Shown here in pieces: positions 18,998-27,051 of a stretch of DNA of 64,000 bases; positions within the stretch are counted from its first letter, which is position 1, and the number at the start of each line of letters is the position of its first letter. Source of the DNA: Anaerolineales bacterium (GTDB lineage Bacteria > Chloroflexota > Anaerolineae > Anaerolineales > UBA4823); assembly GCA_016929095.1 (NCBI GenBank), contig JAFGJM010000054.1:1-64000 (forward strand), given 5' to 3'. A model generated the notes under the pieces. That model saw only the letters and a list, made by a program, of their open reading frames with translations. It was not told the origin of the DNA and did not search any database. Position numbers and translations under genes: made by a program.

Positions 18998-19900
18998 TTA
19001 TTCGTTCCAGCGGGCATAGATTGCCATGGATAACAACCTGCCGGCGCTTTTTTCCCGGATCGCCAATTCTCCCGCGGAGACAGTTCCGCCTTTATGTGCC
19101 AGTGCTTGATCCAGGGTGTAGTACAGGCTTAATGCCGACGCCTGGATGGCATAGGCTGTGACCACCAGGAAAAGGGGGCGATCGCTTAGCACATCGATGC
19201 AATCCCTCAAAAGACTGGCAAATAAATCGAAAAATTCCCAAACTTCCCCTTTTGGACCGCGTCCAAATTTTGGAGGGTCCAAAATAATGCCCTCATAACG
19301 ATTACCGCGGCGTATTTCTCGACGCAGGAATTTCGTGGCATCGTCCACAATCCAGCGGATAGGGCGGTCGCTTAATCCGGATAATTCCTGATTGGCGTGG
19401 GCTTGGGTAACGGATTTTTTCGATGCGTCTACATGGGTAACGTGCGCGCCGGCATGGGCTGCTGCTAACGTCGCCAGACCGGTATAACCGAATAAATTGA
19501 GCACATGGGCAGGTTTCTTATTTGTGGAGAGGATATGTTGTATCCAATCCCAATGCACTGCCTGCTCGGGGAATACACCCATGTGGCGTGACCTGCTGGC
19601 GTATGCCTGGAATGTTAATGGCTTATAGGTCATAATCCACGGATTTTCGCGTAACGGTTGGTTGAATTTCCAGACTCCGCCGCTTTCTTGCCCCGTTGGC
19701 TGAAACACCGCATGGACGTTTTGCCAGGCTTTTTCTTCCAAGGCAGGCTTCCATATCGCCTGAACCGCCGGACGTTTAAAACGGTAAGGACCATAACGCT
19801 CGAGTTTCTGTCCATTACCGCTATCCAGTAACTCATAATCTTCCCAATCGAGCGGGTGTAAAACTTCAATTTCAGGAGTATCAGAAGAGTTGGGAGTCAT
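18998..19900 (-). CDS. SAM-dependent methyltransferase, RlmI/RlmK-like
   Basis: This 300-residue protein has the class I methyltransferase motif NLFGYTGLATLAAAHAGA near residue 143, VTHVDASKKSV as the acidic-loop strand, and catalytic LDPPKFGRGPKGE near residue 218. These are hallmarks of the 23S rRNA m5C1962 methyltransferase group. The PUA domain found at the N terminus of RlmI is not recognisable; the first ~120 residues are a different region. It converges on mazG with a 2-base gap. The target, probably rRNA, is inferred. Confidence 0.85.
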   Translation of the reverse strand: MTPNSSDTPEIEVLHPLDWEDYELLDSGNGQKLERYGPYRFKRPAVQAIWKPALEEKAWQNVHAVFQPTGQESGGVWKFNQPLRENPWIMTYKPLTFQAYASRSRHMGVFPEQAVHWDWIQHILSTNKKPAHVLNLFGYTGLATLAAAHAGAHVTHVDASKKSVTQAHANQELSGLSDRPIRWIVDDATKFLRREIRRGNRYEGIILDPPKFGRGPKGEVWEFFDLFASLLRDCIDVLSDRPLFLVVTAYAIQASALSLYYTLDQALAHKGGTVSAGELAIREKSAGRLLSMAIYARWNE

Positions 19901-19921
19901 TTAGAAGATGATCTTAGAGTG

Positions 19922-19982
19922 CACAGGATAGGTAGGATTTGCAGGATAATTATTATTATCCTGTTTATCCCCCCATCCTGTG
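19922..19982. repeat. Nested ATCCTGT inverted repeat
   Basis: CACAGGAT (19922-19929) pairs with ATCCTGTG (19975-19982). Inside, CAGGATAA (19942-19949) pairs with TTATCCTG (19956-19963). A T-run follows on the + strand (ATTATTTTTTT). The 16-mer GGGATAAACAGGATAA, on the - strand at 19956-19971, recurs on + at 56707-56722. The element could end + transcripts or be a dispersed repeat; both readings are inference. Confidence 0.6.
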
Positions 19983-19991
19983 ATTATTTTT

Positions 19992-21368
19992 TTATATAGG
20001 CGCAAAGCGGGCGGTGAAGTGCCGCAACATGGGTGGGGCGTAGATGAATTTATACCCTTTCACCTTTTCCTTTTGTTTGGCAATTTTTGCGAAAACTCCG
20101 CCAATGTAATCCATATGGCTTTGCGTATAGACACGGCGAGGAATAGCCAGCCGCACCAATTCTAGTTTGGGGAACATCATATCTCCGGTATCCGGATCGG
20201 GGTAGGCGAACATGACCGAACCGATTTCGCACGCCCGAATACCGCCCTCGATGTATAACTCAACCGATAAAGCCTGACCTGGGAATTGGGATTGGGGGAT
20301 GTGAGGAAGGAATTTTCCGGCGTCAACATAGACCGCGTGCCCGCCAGGAGGTTCGATGATGGGGATCCTGTTATCCAAAAGCAGATTTGCCAGGTAAGCT
20401 GTTTGACCAAGGCGATATGCCAGGTAATCTTCATCCACACCTTCGCGTAAACCGGCGGCTATGGCATCCAGGTCCCGCCCTGCCAGACCGCCATAGGTGG
20501 GAAACCCCTCGCGTAAGATCAACTCGTTGCAGGCTGCCTGGTAAAGCGTCTCATCATTCATGGTAAAGAAACCGCCGATATTCACAATGGCATCTTTTTT
20601 GGCGCTCATGGTGGCGCCATCAGCGAAAGAGAAAATTTCTCGAGCAATTTCAAGGGTCGATTTCTCACCATACCCCGGCTCGCGCATTTTAATGAAATAG
20701 GCATTCTCTGCAAAGCGGCACGCATCGATAAAGAAAGGAATACCAAATTCCCGATACGTTTCGGATACTTTACGAATATTCTCCATGGAAACGGGCTGAC
20801 CACCGCCGGCGTTGTTGGTGATGGTGATCATGCCAAAGGGGATATTCTCAACACCCGTTTCTGTAATGAAACGGCGCAGCTTTTGAATGTCCATATTCCC
20901 TTTGAAAGGATGCCTATTGGTGGGGTCAAACGCTTCTTCAATAACCAGGTTGGCGGGGCTGCCACCCCGGGCACGGATATTGGCGTCGGTGGTATCGAAG
21001 TGCATGTTGGAGGGGATATATTGCCCGGGTTTTACGAGTAATGCCGCCAAAATATTTTCGGCGGCGCGCCCCTGATGGGTAGGCACAAAAAACCTGAACC
21101 CAAAGATCTCATTTACAGCTTCTTTCAATCGAAAGAAAGAGCGTGCACCTGCATACGATTCATCCCCTTCCATGATCGCTGACCACTGGTTTTGCGACAT
21201 GGCACCGGTGCCAGAATCTGTCAATAAGTCGATAAATACATCGTCCGAATGTAACCCGAACAGATTGTAGCCGGCATCTTGGAGTGCAATTTGACGGGCT
21301 GGGCGGTCAATCAAGCGGATTGGTTCTACCATTTTGATTCGGAATGGTTCGGGTGGGTAAAACGACAT
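19992..21368 (-). CDS. tnaA: Tryptophanase / tyrosine phenol-lyase family beta-eliminating lyase
   Basis: This PLP enzyme family cleaves tryptophan (to indole, pyruvate and ammonia) or tyrosine (to phenol, pyruvate and ammonia). The 458-residue frame has YNLFGLHSDDVFIDLLTDSGTGAMS, the cofactor region FVPTHQGRAAE, NNAGGGQPVSM, FFIDACRFAENA and the PLP-lysine motif TMSAKKDAIVNIGG. The C terminus RHFTARF is shared by both enzymes, so the substrate cannot be fixed by eye. AGGAGGCATGC precedes the ATG. No tnaB permease or tnaC leader is visible. Confidence 0.88.
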   Translation of the reverse strand: MSFYPPEPFRIKMVEPIRLIDRPARQIALQDAGYNLFGLHSDDVFIDLLTDSGTGAMSQNQWSAIMEGDESYAGARSFFRLKEAVNEIFGFRFFVPTHQGRAAENILAALLVKPGQYIPSNMHFDTTDANIRARGGSPANLVIEEAFDPTNRHPFKGNMDIQKLRRFITETGVENIPFGMITITNNAGGGQPVSMENIRKVSETYREFGIPFFIDACRFAENAYFIKMREPGYGEKSTLEIAREIFSFADGATMSAKKDAIVNIGGFFTMNDETLYQAACNELILREGFPTYGGLAGRDLDAIAAGLREGVDEDYLAYRLGQTAYLANLLLDNRIPIIEPPGGHAVYVDAGKFLPHIPQSQFPGQALSVELYIEGGIRACEIGSVMFAYPDPDTGDMMFPKLELVRLAIPRRVYTQSHMDYIGGVFAKIAKQKEKVKGYKFIYAPPMLRHFTARFAPI

Positions 21369-21549
21369 GCATGCCTCCTGATCAATGTGTCATAATTGGA
21401 TAAGTTTTGGAGTCGCTCTTATATTCCTGGCGACGCCTTTGAGTTTAGCACGGATTGCCATGATTACCAAGAGTAAATAACACAAATTCAATGGATTTTG
21501 AAATAGACAAATCGCAACAACGAAGTAAAAGCCGCATCTAGGTTTAGCG

Positions 21550-21555
21550 TATAAT
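21550..21555 (+). promoter_or_regulatory. TATAAT -10 box immediately before the 21563 gene
   Basis: TATAAT ends 7 bases before ATG 21563, so transcription would begin at or next to the start codon. No ribosome binding site fits in between. This predicts a leaderless mRNA. No good -35 box was seen. Confidence 0.5.
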
Positions 21556-21562
21556 ATTCAGA

Positions 21563-22336
21563 ATGTTGATCAACATCCGTCGGATTGCCGGTGTATTTAT
21601 TATCATGAGTGCAATTTTCATGCTCATTTGGGGTGATTGGCATTTTTCTCGCCAAATAAAAACCTTAAAAATCAACCCGGCAGAAATCCAATTCTTCTCT
21701 GCTATGAACGAGACCTTCCACATAGAGAATAAATTTTCAAAAGAGTCCGCCACAACTCAACTAATCGAATATACAGTTTCACCCGGGGAACATTCCGGAT
21801 CATCCACGCATCTGTTGGTGGTGGATATGCCGGGCAAGATTCGAGTGGGCGATGCGGATTTTATTCACCTGAGCATTTCACCCGATGAATCGGCATATGA
21901 AAATAATACCTCACCCGAGAGTGAAGATGATGGTTCAAATCCAGGTGCAGCGCTGCCCGCCATATACTCGACACATAACCTGCTGACAGAAACCCGATTA
22001 GAAATGGACGGGATGTTGTTTGAACCAACCGGGGATGTGATTGTGCCCTTTCAGCCAGAGAGAACGTTGAGTGTTTATTTCACCGTTCAACCCCAGGAAG
22101 CCGGCGCGTATCATGGTGTTCTTTGGCTGCATTTTCAATATGTGGCAAAAGATGGCAGTGAAACCCTGCGCAGGTTGATCTCCAGGCAATCCATCGAGCT
22201 GGAAGCGGTCAGTTTGGGTGGTTTACGGGGAGATACGGCGCGTTTTTTGGGGGTTATTCTCATTTTTATTGGGCTGGCTCTGGATATCGATTTCATTATC
22301 ATGATTTTCCAAAAATTCAAAAGGCAACCGAGGTAA
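21563..22336 (+). CDS. Hypothetical two-helix membrane-anchored protein
   Basis: I do not recognise the family. The 257-residue product has an N-terminal hydrophobic helix (about residues 5-23), a soluble beta-rich segment of about 200 residues containing QPEAGAYHGVLWLHF-like text, and a C-terminal helix at about 225-250 followed by a basic end (KFKRQPR). The middle probably lies outside the cytoplasm, possibly with an Ig-like fold; that is inference. The start follows a -10 box so closely that the message is likely leaderless. The downstream hydrolase begins 7 bases after its stop, so the two may be co-transcribed. Confidence 0.75.
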   Translation: MLINIRRIAGVFIIMSAIFMLIWGDWHFSRQIKTLKINPAEIQFFSAMNETFHIENKFSKESATTQLIEYTVSPGEHSGSSTHLLVVDMPGKIRVGDADFIHLSISPDESAYENNTSPESEDDGSNPGAALPAIYSTHNLLTETRLEMDGMLFEPTGDVIVPFQPERTLSVYFTVQPQEAGAYHGVLWLHFQYVAKDGSETLRRLISRQSIELEAVSLGGLRGDTARFLGVILIFIGLALDIDFIIMIFQKFKRQPR

Positions 22337-22343
22337 TGATCCC

Positions 22344-22976
22344 ATGTTAAATATCAAAACCCTGACACTTGGACCGGTTCAAACGAACTGTTATTTGTTA
22401 TCCGATTCACTCTCCAAATCGGCGGTGGTGGTTGACCCTGCCTGGCACGGGCTGTCAATCATCGAAGCGGCAAAGCAGGAAAATCTGTCCATCGAAGCCA
22501 TTTGGCTCACCCATGCACATTTTGATCACCTGGGAGGGGTGGCTGAAATTTGCGTTCAGCTTTCAGCGCAGCCCAAGATACTACTGCATAAAGATGATTT
22601 CCCTTTGTGGCAGGCGCAGGGCGGGGCGCCGTTTTTCGGCATGCATGTGGACACCGGTCCGCAACCCGACACATGGGTCAGTCATGGGCAAAAAATACAT
22701 TTGGGGGAATACGAATTCGAAGTGCGCCATGCCCCCGGTCATACACCCGGGCACGTGATTTTTTATTGCGCAACTGAATCGATTGTATTCTGCGGGGATG
22801 TGATTTTCCAGGGCAGCATCGGGCGCACGGATTTACCCGGCGGGGACTATCAAACCTTGATGGAAAGCATTAAAACGCAGATCATGGTGCTGCCTGATGA
22901 AACCCGCCTATTATCCGGGCATGGACCGGAGACCACGGTGGGGGAGGAAAGGCAGTTTAATCCGTTTTTATTCTAG
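22344..22976 (+). CDS. Metallo-beta-lactamase-fold hydrolase, glyoxalase II-like
   Basis: The 210-residue frame has the metal motif THAHFDHLGG near residue 55, a second His in HAPGHTPGHVIFY, and the later Asp in VFCGDVIFQGSIGRTDLPGG, with a final His in SGHGPETTVGEE. This is the compact YcbL-type hydroxyacylglutathione-hydrolase-like group that binds two metal ions. The natural substrate is not determinable from sequence. It follows the membrane protein gene by 7 bases. Confidence 0.92.
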   Translation: MLNIKTLTLGPVQTNCYLLSDSLSKSAVVVDPAWHGLSIIEAAKQENLSIEAIWLTHAHFDHLGGVAEICVQLSAQPKILLHKDDFPLWQAQGGAPFFGMHVDTGPQPDTWVSHGQKIHLGEYEFEVRHAPGHTPGHVIFYCATESIVFCGDVIFQGSIGRTDLPGGDYQTLMESIKTQIMVLPDETRLLSGHGPETTVGEERQFNPFLF

Positions 22977-23060
22977 GGGATTGTTAAGTATGATTTTATT
23001 TTTTTGCTCTGATAATTTGCATGAGAGATCAAAGGATAATATAATTAGTATCAGTAGACA

Positions 23061-23090
23061 TTGATTATTTAGGATAATTCTGAATATAAC
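23061..23090 (+). promoter_or_regulatory. Putative promoter of the HEPN gene
   Basis: TTGATT (23061-23066) and TATAAC (23085-23090) are separated by 18 bases in a very AT-rich stretch, 63 bases before the ATG. AT-rich DNA gives chance matches, so confidence is modest. Confidence 0.35.
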
Positions 23091-23153
23091 AACAAAACGG
23101 CTATATGTATGGATGTTTTCTTTACATAATGTTGAGTTTTGAAAGGGGTAAAT

Positions 23154-23735
23154 ATGACAATAAAAGTAGATGAATCATTACTCCATTGGAATTATTTTAT
23201 TGCCTTATCCGATGATTTGGAAGATGTTTCAAGATATATAGAATTTTGTGAAAAAAATTTTTCTACTTATTCAATAGAATTAACTCATTTGCTTTTATCA
23301 GCTTCTTCCGAGGTAGATGTTGTAATAAAAGAGTTATGTAAATTTATAAACCCGAGAAAGGTTGAAAATATTGATGAATATAAAGCCATTATTGTTCCTG
23401 CAATTCCTGAATTTCCTAGCGAGGAAGTTTTTATTCCAAGGTATAGTATTACTCTTAATCCTTGGAAGAATTGGTTAGGCGCCACAAATCCTTTGTGGTG
23501 GAGATGCTATAACCATGTTAAGCATGAAAGAGATAAAAAGTATCCTGAAGCAAATCTTAATAATGTGTTAAATGCTATGGGCGGATTGTTAATAACTAAC
23601 TTTTACTTTTATAAATATAAGTTTCACGTAGAGGGAATAAATGAAGTAAAAGAATTTACAATTAGATTACAACCGGAATCTATTTTTCTACGAATGAAAC
23701 CAGATTATTTTTATCGTCATGCATATTTACCATAA
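23154..23735 (+). CDS. HEPN-like domain protein, putative RNase
   Basis: The 193-residue product carries R117-x6-H124 in WRCYNHVKHERDKKY, the RX4-6H active-site pattern of HEPN ribonucleases, followed by the helix NLNNVLNAMGGLLI that is usual for this fold. The N-terminal half is helical (HWNYFIALSDDLEDVSRYIE). Family knowledge: HEPN proteins are metal-independent RNases found in toxin-antitoxin and defence systems; activity here is inferred. ATG 23154 is chosen because GAAAGGGG sits 5-12 bases upstream. The gene is visibly more AT-rich than its neighbours, a sign of transfer, and an attC-like element begins 10 bases after its stop. Confidence 0.72.
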   Translation: MTIKVDESLLHWNYFIALSDDLEDVSRYIEFCEKNFSTYSIELTHLLLSASSEVDVVIKELCKFINPRKVENIDEYKAIIVPAIPEFPSEEVFIPRYSITLNPWKNWLGATNPLWWRCYNHVKHERDKKYPEANLNNVLNAMGGLLITNFYFYKYKFHVEGINEVKEFTIRLQPESIFLRMKPDYFYRHAYLP

Positions 23736-23744
23736 ATATTCGAA

Positions 23745-23875
23745 GCCCAACAAGTGCATACAGCCGTCCCCGCCTTTGGTGATGGATAAGCAGCGAGATT
23801 TGTCCCGTTTGATTACGGGCAAAGATTGATTTAATTTTACTCCTACCTACCCGCTGGAAATGCAAACCGTCAGGC
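23745..23875 (+). repeat. attC-like element 1 (131 bp)
   Basis: The left end GCCCAAC fits the attC R'' consensus RYYYAAC and the right end GTCAGGC nearly fits R' GTTRRRY, followed by TGC. The centre holds a hairpin, CCCG (23804-23807) with CGGG (23816-23819). The block GCGAGATTTGTCCCGTTTGA, then TTACGGGCAAA, is shared in altered form with the elements at 25378 and 26245. It begins 10 bases after the HEPN gene, as attC sites do after cassette genes. Confidence 0.6.
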
Positions 23876-23945
23876 TGCAAGAGATTGTGATCCGATCATA
23901 AAATGGGTGTTTTTCGCTATCAGGAGGTTCCAAAGGGAAAAAATC

Positions 23946-24347
23946 ATGAGACCAGATGTTTACAATCTTTTTGCCCTCTATGAGCCGCAATTTCAATACA
24001 AATGGAACCGGATCATTGCCTCAGGATTCGATGACTTTGCCGCAGAATTGGCCAGGCTTGCCGGAGAGTTGGATCTCCATCAAAGTGTAGATGGAAGGAA
24101 AGTATTCTGGGTGGATGCCCAGGGTTGCCTTGAAGCTCTATTTTGTTATATCATCGATCCTCAAGACCTGGAAAGCATCCTATCGATGTATCAAGATATC
24201 AAGGAAAAGCAAGTGCCTGTATCCTATGCCATCATCGAACAACGGGAAGATGGTTTAAGGCAGTATGATATTTTTCGCATATCTGAGAAAAGCTACCTTG
24301 AGCATTGCAACCGGGCGTGGGTACCAGGCACTTCTGCCGACGAATAA
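23946..24347 (+). CDS. Hypothetical protein, 133 residues
   Basis: I do not recognise this gene. The product is soluble, mixed alpha/beta and acidic, with no signal peptide or membrane helix. The start ATG 23946 is supported by AAAGGGA upstream; a TTG further up was rejected. Features to note are FALYEPQFQYKWNRII at the start and a repeated Tyr/Asp pattern near the end (GLRQYDIFRISEKSYLEH). It lies just after attC-like element 1, so it could be a cassette gene. Confidence 0.65.
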   Translation: MRPDVYNLFALYEPQFQYKWNRIIASGFDDFAAELARLAGELDLHQSVDGRKVFWVDAQGCLEALFCYIIDPQDLESILSMYQDIKEKQVPVSYAIIEQREDGLRQYDIFRISEKSYLEHCNRAWVPGTSADE

Positions 24348-24475
24348 GAAAAATTGCACTCAAAAAAGCAGCCAACATATCCGATAAACACTTTACAATA
24401 ATTCAATAGTCTCATCGATCTACGTAGAAAGTGTAGTGTATTTTTCATAGAGAGATATTTATTTACAGCCCAATC

Positions 24476-24583
24476 CCGCAGAAACCTAACCTGGCTGTCG
24501 CTGCGATACAGCCTTGGTGAGGTGCGGCTAATAAAACTTACCTGCAGGGTGCAGGATTTTATCTCCGGTCAGGTAAGCTATTT
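24476..24583 (+). ncRNA. Candidate structured leader: compound hairpin plus terminator
   Basis: This fills most of the gene-free stretch 24348-24654. CCGC (24476) and ACCT (24484) pair with AGGT (24520) and GCGG (24524). Inside, GGCTGT (24493-24498) pairs with ACAGCC (24508-24513), leaving an asymmetric internal loop. Next, CTTACCTG (24537-24544) pairs with CAGGTAAG (24570-24577), followed by CTATTTTTT. A folded domain followed by a terminator 70 bases before a gene is the layout of a transcriptional attenuator or riboswitch. I could not match it to a known class. The remainder of the gap shows nothing. Confidence 0.4.
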
Positions 24584-24654
24584 TTTAGTGTTGAGAAAAA
24601 TAAATCCTATTCGTATAGAAAAAAAATCACAAATCATTCTAAGGAGAGTACATT

Positions 24655-25305
24655 ATGGAAACAACGCAAAAGAGAAGGTTATTCTGGTCATTTTATAAAG
24701 GTCTATTTCTAAGGCCAACAAAAACTTTCCAAGAATTATTACTCGATGATCGTCGTGTGAAATTCGGTTTCTTTGCTATTTTGATTCCTGCCATTGGATA
24801 TACCCTTTTTTATTTCATGGCATGGCAAGGAGGAGGCGCACCTTCCACATTCAAGCCCTGGCTTGCATTACCCATTGAAGATTATTATTACTATGATATC
24901 TTTCTGGTAGCTCCCAGCATGTTGCTGTGCTGGATATCCACTTCAGGTGTTGTACATCTTTTATCTCGCCTGTTCTCTGGAGAAGGTACATATGAAGATA
25001 CAATCACAGTAATTGGCTTTGGAATTAGTGTTGCTACGTGGAGTACACTAATTCATGATTTTACGGATGCGTTTTTAGGCTTTATTGGTGTCATAGACCT
25101 GAAAGCCTATGAAATGGCACTCAATGCGCCAACATTCTGGAGGGCACTCTTGCTAACCCTATTCGCAATATACTTTATCTGGTTTCTTGTCCTATTTACG
25201 AAAGGAATAAGAACAGCCCACTCTTTGCCATTATGGAAGTCATTTCTTCTAGCCTTCATAGGATTGGTAACCTATCAAGTTCTTTTTTTGGTCTTCAATC
25301 GTTAG
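24655..25305 (+). CDS. Yip1-like integral membrane protein
   Basis: The 216-residue protein has about five hydrophobic helices. The cytoplasmic N terminus, FYKGLFLRPTKTFQELL, resembles the start of bacterial Yip1-domain proteins, in which a short pre-helix carrying an RPTxTF-type motif precedes the membrane domain. Further support is LLSRLFSGEGTYEDTITVIGFG, another typical Yip1 region. Function in bacteria is poorly known. AAGGAG precedes the ATG. The candidate attenuator at 24476-24583 lies just upstream, and attC-like element 2 begins 73 bases downstream. Confidence 0.7.
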   Translation: METTQKRRLFWSFYKGLFLRPTKTFQELLLDDRRVKFGFFAILIPAIGYTLFYFMAWQGGGAPSTFKPWLALPIEDYYYYDIFLVAPSMLLCWISTSGVVHLLSRLFSGEGTYEDTITVIGFGISVATWSTLIHDFTDAFLGFIGVIDLKAYEMALNAPTFWRALLLTLFAIYFIWFLVLFTKGIRTAHSLPLWKSFLLAFIGLVTYQVLFLVFNR

Positions 25306-25377
25306 GTAGAGTAAAATCTCATCAGGCAACGGATGAGTAGCTTTTTTCAATCAGTGAGGCTTGCATAGCGTAAAAAT

Positions 25378-25502
25378 GCCTAACAAAGCTTGCACCTGAA
25401 CGGCTACTGTCCGGAGGGTATGAAGCGTGATTTTTCCAGTTTGGTTACGGGCATATACGTGTCAGGGTCAAACCTGCCCGGCATGTGATGCCCACATTGG
25501 GT
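25378..25502 (+). repeat. attC-like element 2 (125 bp)
   Basis: The left end GCCTAAC is a perfect attC R'' match (RYYYAAC); the right end ATTGGGT deviates from GTTRRRY at one base. Inside it shares GCTTGCAC, TGA, GCGTGATTT, GTTACGGGCA, CAGGGTC and TGATGCCCA with element 3 in the same order and spacing. It separates the Yip1-like gene from the mntA-hepT pair. Confidence 0.65.
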
Positions 25503-25515
25503 TGCCGTTGCTGAG

Positions 25516-25546
25516 TTGCTGAGAAAGCATTTCAATAGAGTATAAT
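25516..25546 (+). promoter_or_regulatory. Promoter of the mntA-hepT pair, probably leaderless
   Basis: TATAAT (25541-25546) ends 6 bases before ATG 25553. TTGCTG (25516-25521) lies 19 bases upstream as a weak -35 box. The message would have almost no 5' leader. The promoter lies between attC-like element 2 and the gene, inside the putative cassette. Confidence 0.5.
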
Positions 25547-25552
25547 TTCAGT

Positions 25553-25858
25553 ATGACCCATCAAGAGAAAAATCTTTCGTCTTTGCTTGAACACTTGCGC
25601 CAAGACCTTCCAAAGCTTAAAGAAGAATATTCGATTGAAACCTTGGAAGTGTTTGGTTCGTATGTTCGCGGCGAAGAACAAACCACCAGCGATTTAGATC
25701 TATTGATAACGTTTTCTGAATTACCAAGTCTGTTCAAATATATTGAGATCGAAAACCGCTTATCGGATTTGTTGGGGGTTAAAGTAGATTTAGTTATGAA
25801 AGATGCTCTCAAGCCAGCGATCGGTAAAAGGGTCCTCAACGAGGCTGTGGAGATATGA
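25553..25858 (+). CDS. mntA: MntA-type minimal nucleotidyltransferase (antitoxin)
   Basis: The 101-residue protein has the nucleotidyltransferase signature G35-S36-x10-D47-x-D49 ([15 protein letters not shown]). In characterised MntA/HepT modules this enzyme silences the HEPN toxin by adding AMP to a tyrosine of the toxin. The pair is tightly linked here: the mntA stop overlaps the hepT start (ATGA). The catalytic residues are intact, so the antitoxin may still work although its partner is frameshifted. Confidence 0.9.
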   Translation: MTHQEKNLSSLLEHLRQDLPKLKEEYSIETLEVFGSYVRGEEQTTSDLDLLITFSELPSLFKYIEIENRLSDLLGVKVDLVMKDALKPAIGKRVLNEAVEI

Positions 25859-26209
25859 ATCGAGAACAACTCTACATTGATTATCTCCAAGATATTTTTG
25901 AGTATGCGGAGAAAGTTCAAAACTTCGTTGCTGGTATGTTAGAGGATGATTTTTTACAAGATGAGAAAACCGTGTTTGCGGTAATAAGAGCGTTAGAAGT
26001 TTTAGGGGAAGCGTCCAAGAAAATTCCACAAGAAGTAAGAGAGAAATATCCCAATGTTCCATGGCGGGAAATGGCTGGAACACGGGATAAGTTAATCCAT
26101 GATTACTTTGGTGTAAATTTTGGGCGTTATATGGAAAACAGCTATTGAAGATATTCCTCAACTGATCCCCATGATTCGTCAGATTTTCAAGAACGAAACT
26201 TCAACGTAA
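25855..26209 (+). pseudogene. hepT: HepT HEPN toxin, frameshifted near the 3' end
   Basis: The first 90 codons give a normal HepT: R77-x4-H82-D-Y84 ([10 protein letters not shown]) is the RX4HXY motif with the catalytic R/H and the tyrosine modified by MntA. The frame then hits TGA at 26148. Removing one G from the run at 26122-26124 restores [20 protein letters not shown] and a stop at 26209, the normal HepT end. So one base was inserted, or the assembly has a homopolymer error. A 97-residue truncated protein that keeps the active site is still possible. Confidence 0.85.
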
Positions 26210-26244
26210 GTTATTGGTCCGAAAAACTGTTTCACTGGGCGGCG

Positions 26245-26370
26245 GCCCAATCCTGCTTGCACTTGATTTGGCTAGCGCCCTGTGGGTAAGCTGCGCGATT
26301 TATCACAATTAATAACGGGCAAAGCAGCGCCAGGGTCGCAACCGCCCAGCCTTTGATGCCCATGTTGGGC
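26245..26370 (+). repeat. attC-like element 3 (126 bp)
   Basis: The ends are GCCCAAT, one base off R'', and GTTGGGC, a perfect R' followed by TGC. The ends can pair along all seven bases with one wobble. Shared internal blocks with element 2 are GCTTGCAC, GCGCGATTT, AACGGGCA, CAGGGTC and TGATGCCCA. It begins 36 bases after the restored hepT stop. Confidence 0.65.
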
Positions 26371-26463
26371 TGCTTGCGCTGGAAGTGAGAAAATAAATTG
26401 CGACTACAAAAACAAGAATAAGGAACGCTTTGGAAGATGTTAAGCGCTCGGAAGAACAAAGCG

Positions 26464-26952
26464 ATGAATCAACCCTATCACCTTGAAAAACAAGAAGATA
26501 TAAAAAGCCTCAAAGCCTTTGCATTAGATGAGCTTAAACGCCAGCGTAAAACCAGCGATATAATCGAGCATCTTTGCCAACGAACGGGGTGGCATTGGGT
26601 AGAAGCAGAACAATTTCTGGAGTCGGTCCGAGTTGATAACTCTTCCCAATTGGAAGCGCATAAAAACCGCCTTTTTATTCTTGCAAGTCTTGTCATGATT
26701 GTTGGCGGGATGCTAAACATAGCTATCTTCTGTTTTTGGATTTTCTACAATTCGCGTTCCGGCGAATTTCTTATTCCCAATGATGTAGAAGGCGGGATAT
26801 TGCTCCTGATCAATCAATTGGTTTGGATGTTTGTCAAATCCCCATTTGCCTACATTTTTTACTTTGCCGCTTTAACTGGGATAGGGATGATAATTGGTGG
26901 CATGATCGGTTTTGTGATTGCTTTTTGGCGTGCATTTATTTTGCGGAAGTGA
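26464..26952 (+). CDS. Hypothetical membrane protein with helical N-terminal domain
   Basis: I do not recognise a named family. The 163-residue protein starts with a soluble helical segment of about 65 residues (DELKRQRKTSDIIEHLCQRT, then HWVEAEQFLESV). Two or three hydrophobic helices follow (about residues 70-95, 105-125 and 130-158), the last one Gly/Ile rich. ATG 26464 has GGAAG nine bases upstream; an ATG at 26437 would add nine residues and is less well supported. It lies between attC-like element 3 and an R'-like site at 27052, so it is a putative cassette gene. Confidence 0.6.
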   Translation: MNQPYHLEKQEDIKSLKAFALDELKRQRKTSDIIEHLCQRTGWHWVEAEQFLESVRVDNSSQLEAHKNRLFILASLVMIVGGMLNIAIFCFWIFYNSRSGEFLIPNDVEGGILLLINQLVWMFVKSPFAYIFYFAALTGIGMIIGGMIGFVIAFWRAFILRK

Positions 26953-27051
26953 TGGAATTGTGATCGTTACTATCCTGATAAAAGCAGCCTTGATGAAATG
27001 CATTCTGATAACCACGCAATACAGAAAATACAAAAGCCGCTCAACCAGGGC

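Noticed and set aside
23131-23137. attC or attI site before the HEPN gene
   Set aside because: GTTGAGT fits GTTRRRY, but it has no R'' partner, no TGC after it and lies in AT-rich DNA where such matches are expected by chance.
23745-26370. CRISPR array made of the repeated elements
   Set aside because: The elements are ~125-131 bases, diverged and separated by whole genes; there is no short regular repeat-spacer pattern and no cas gene.
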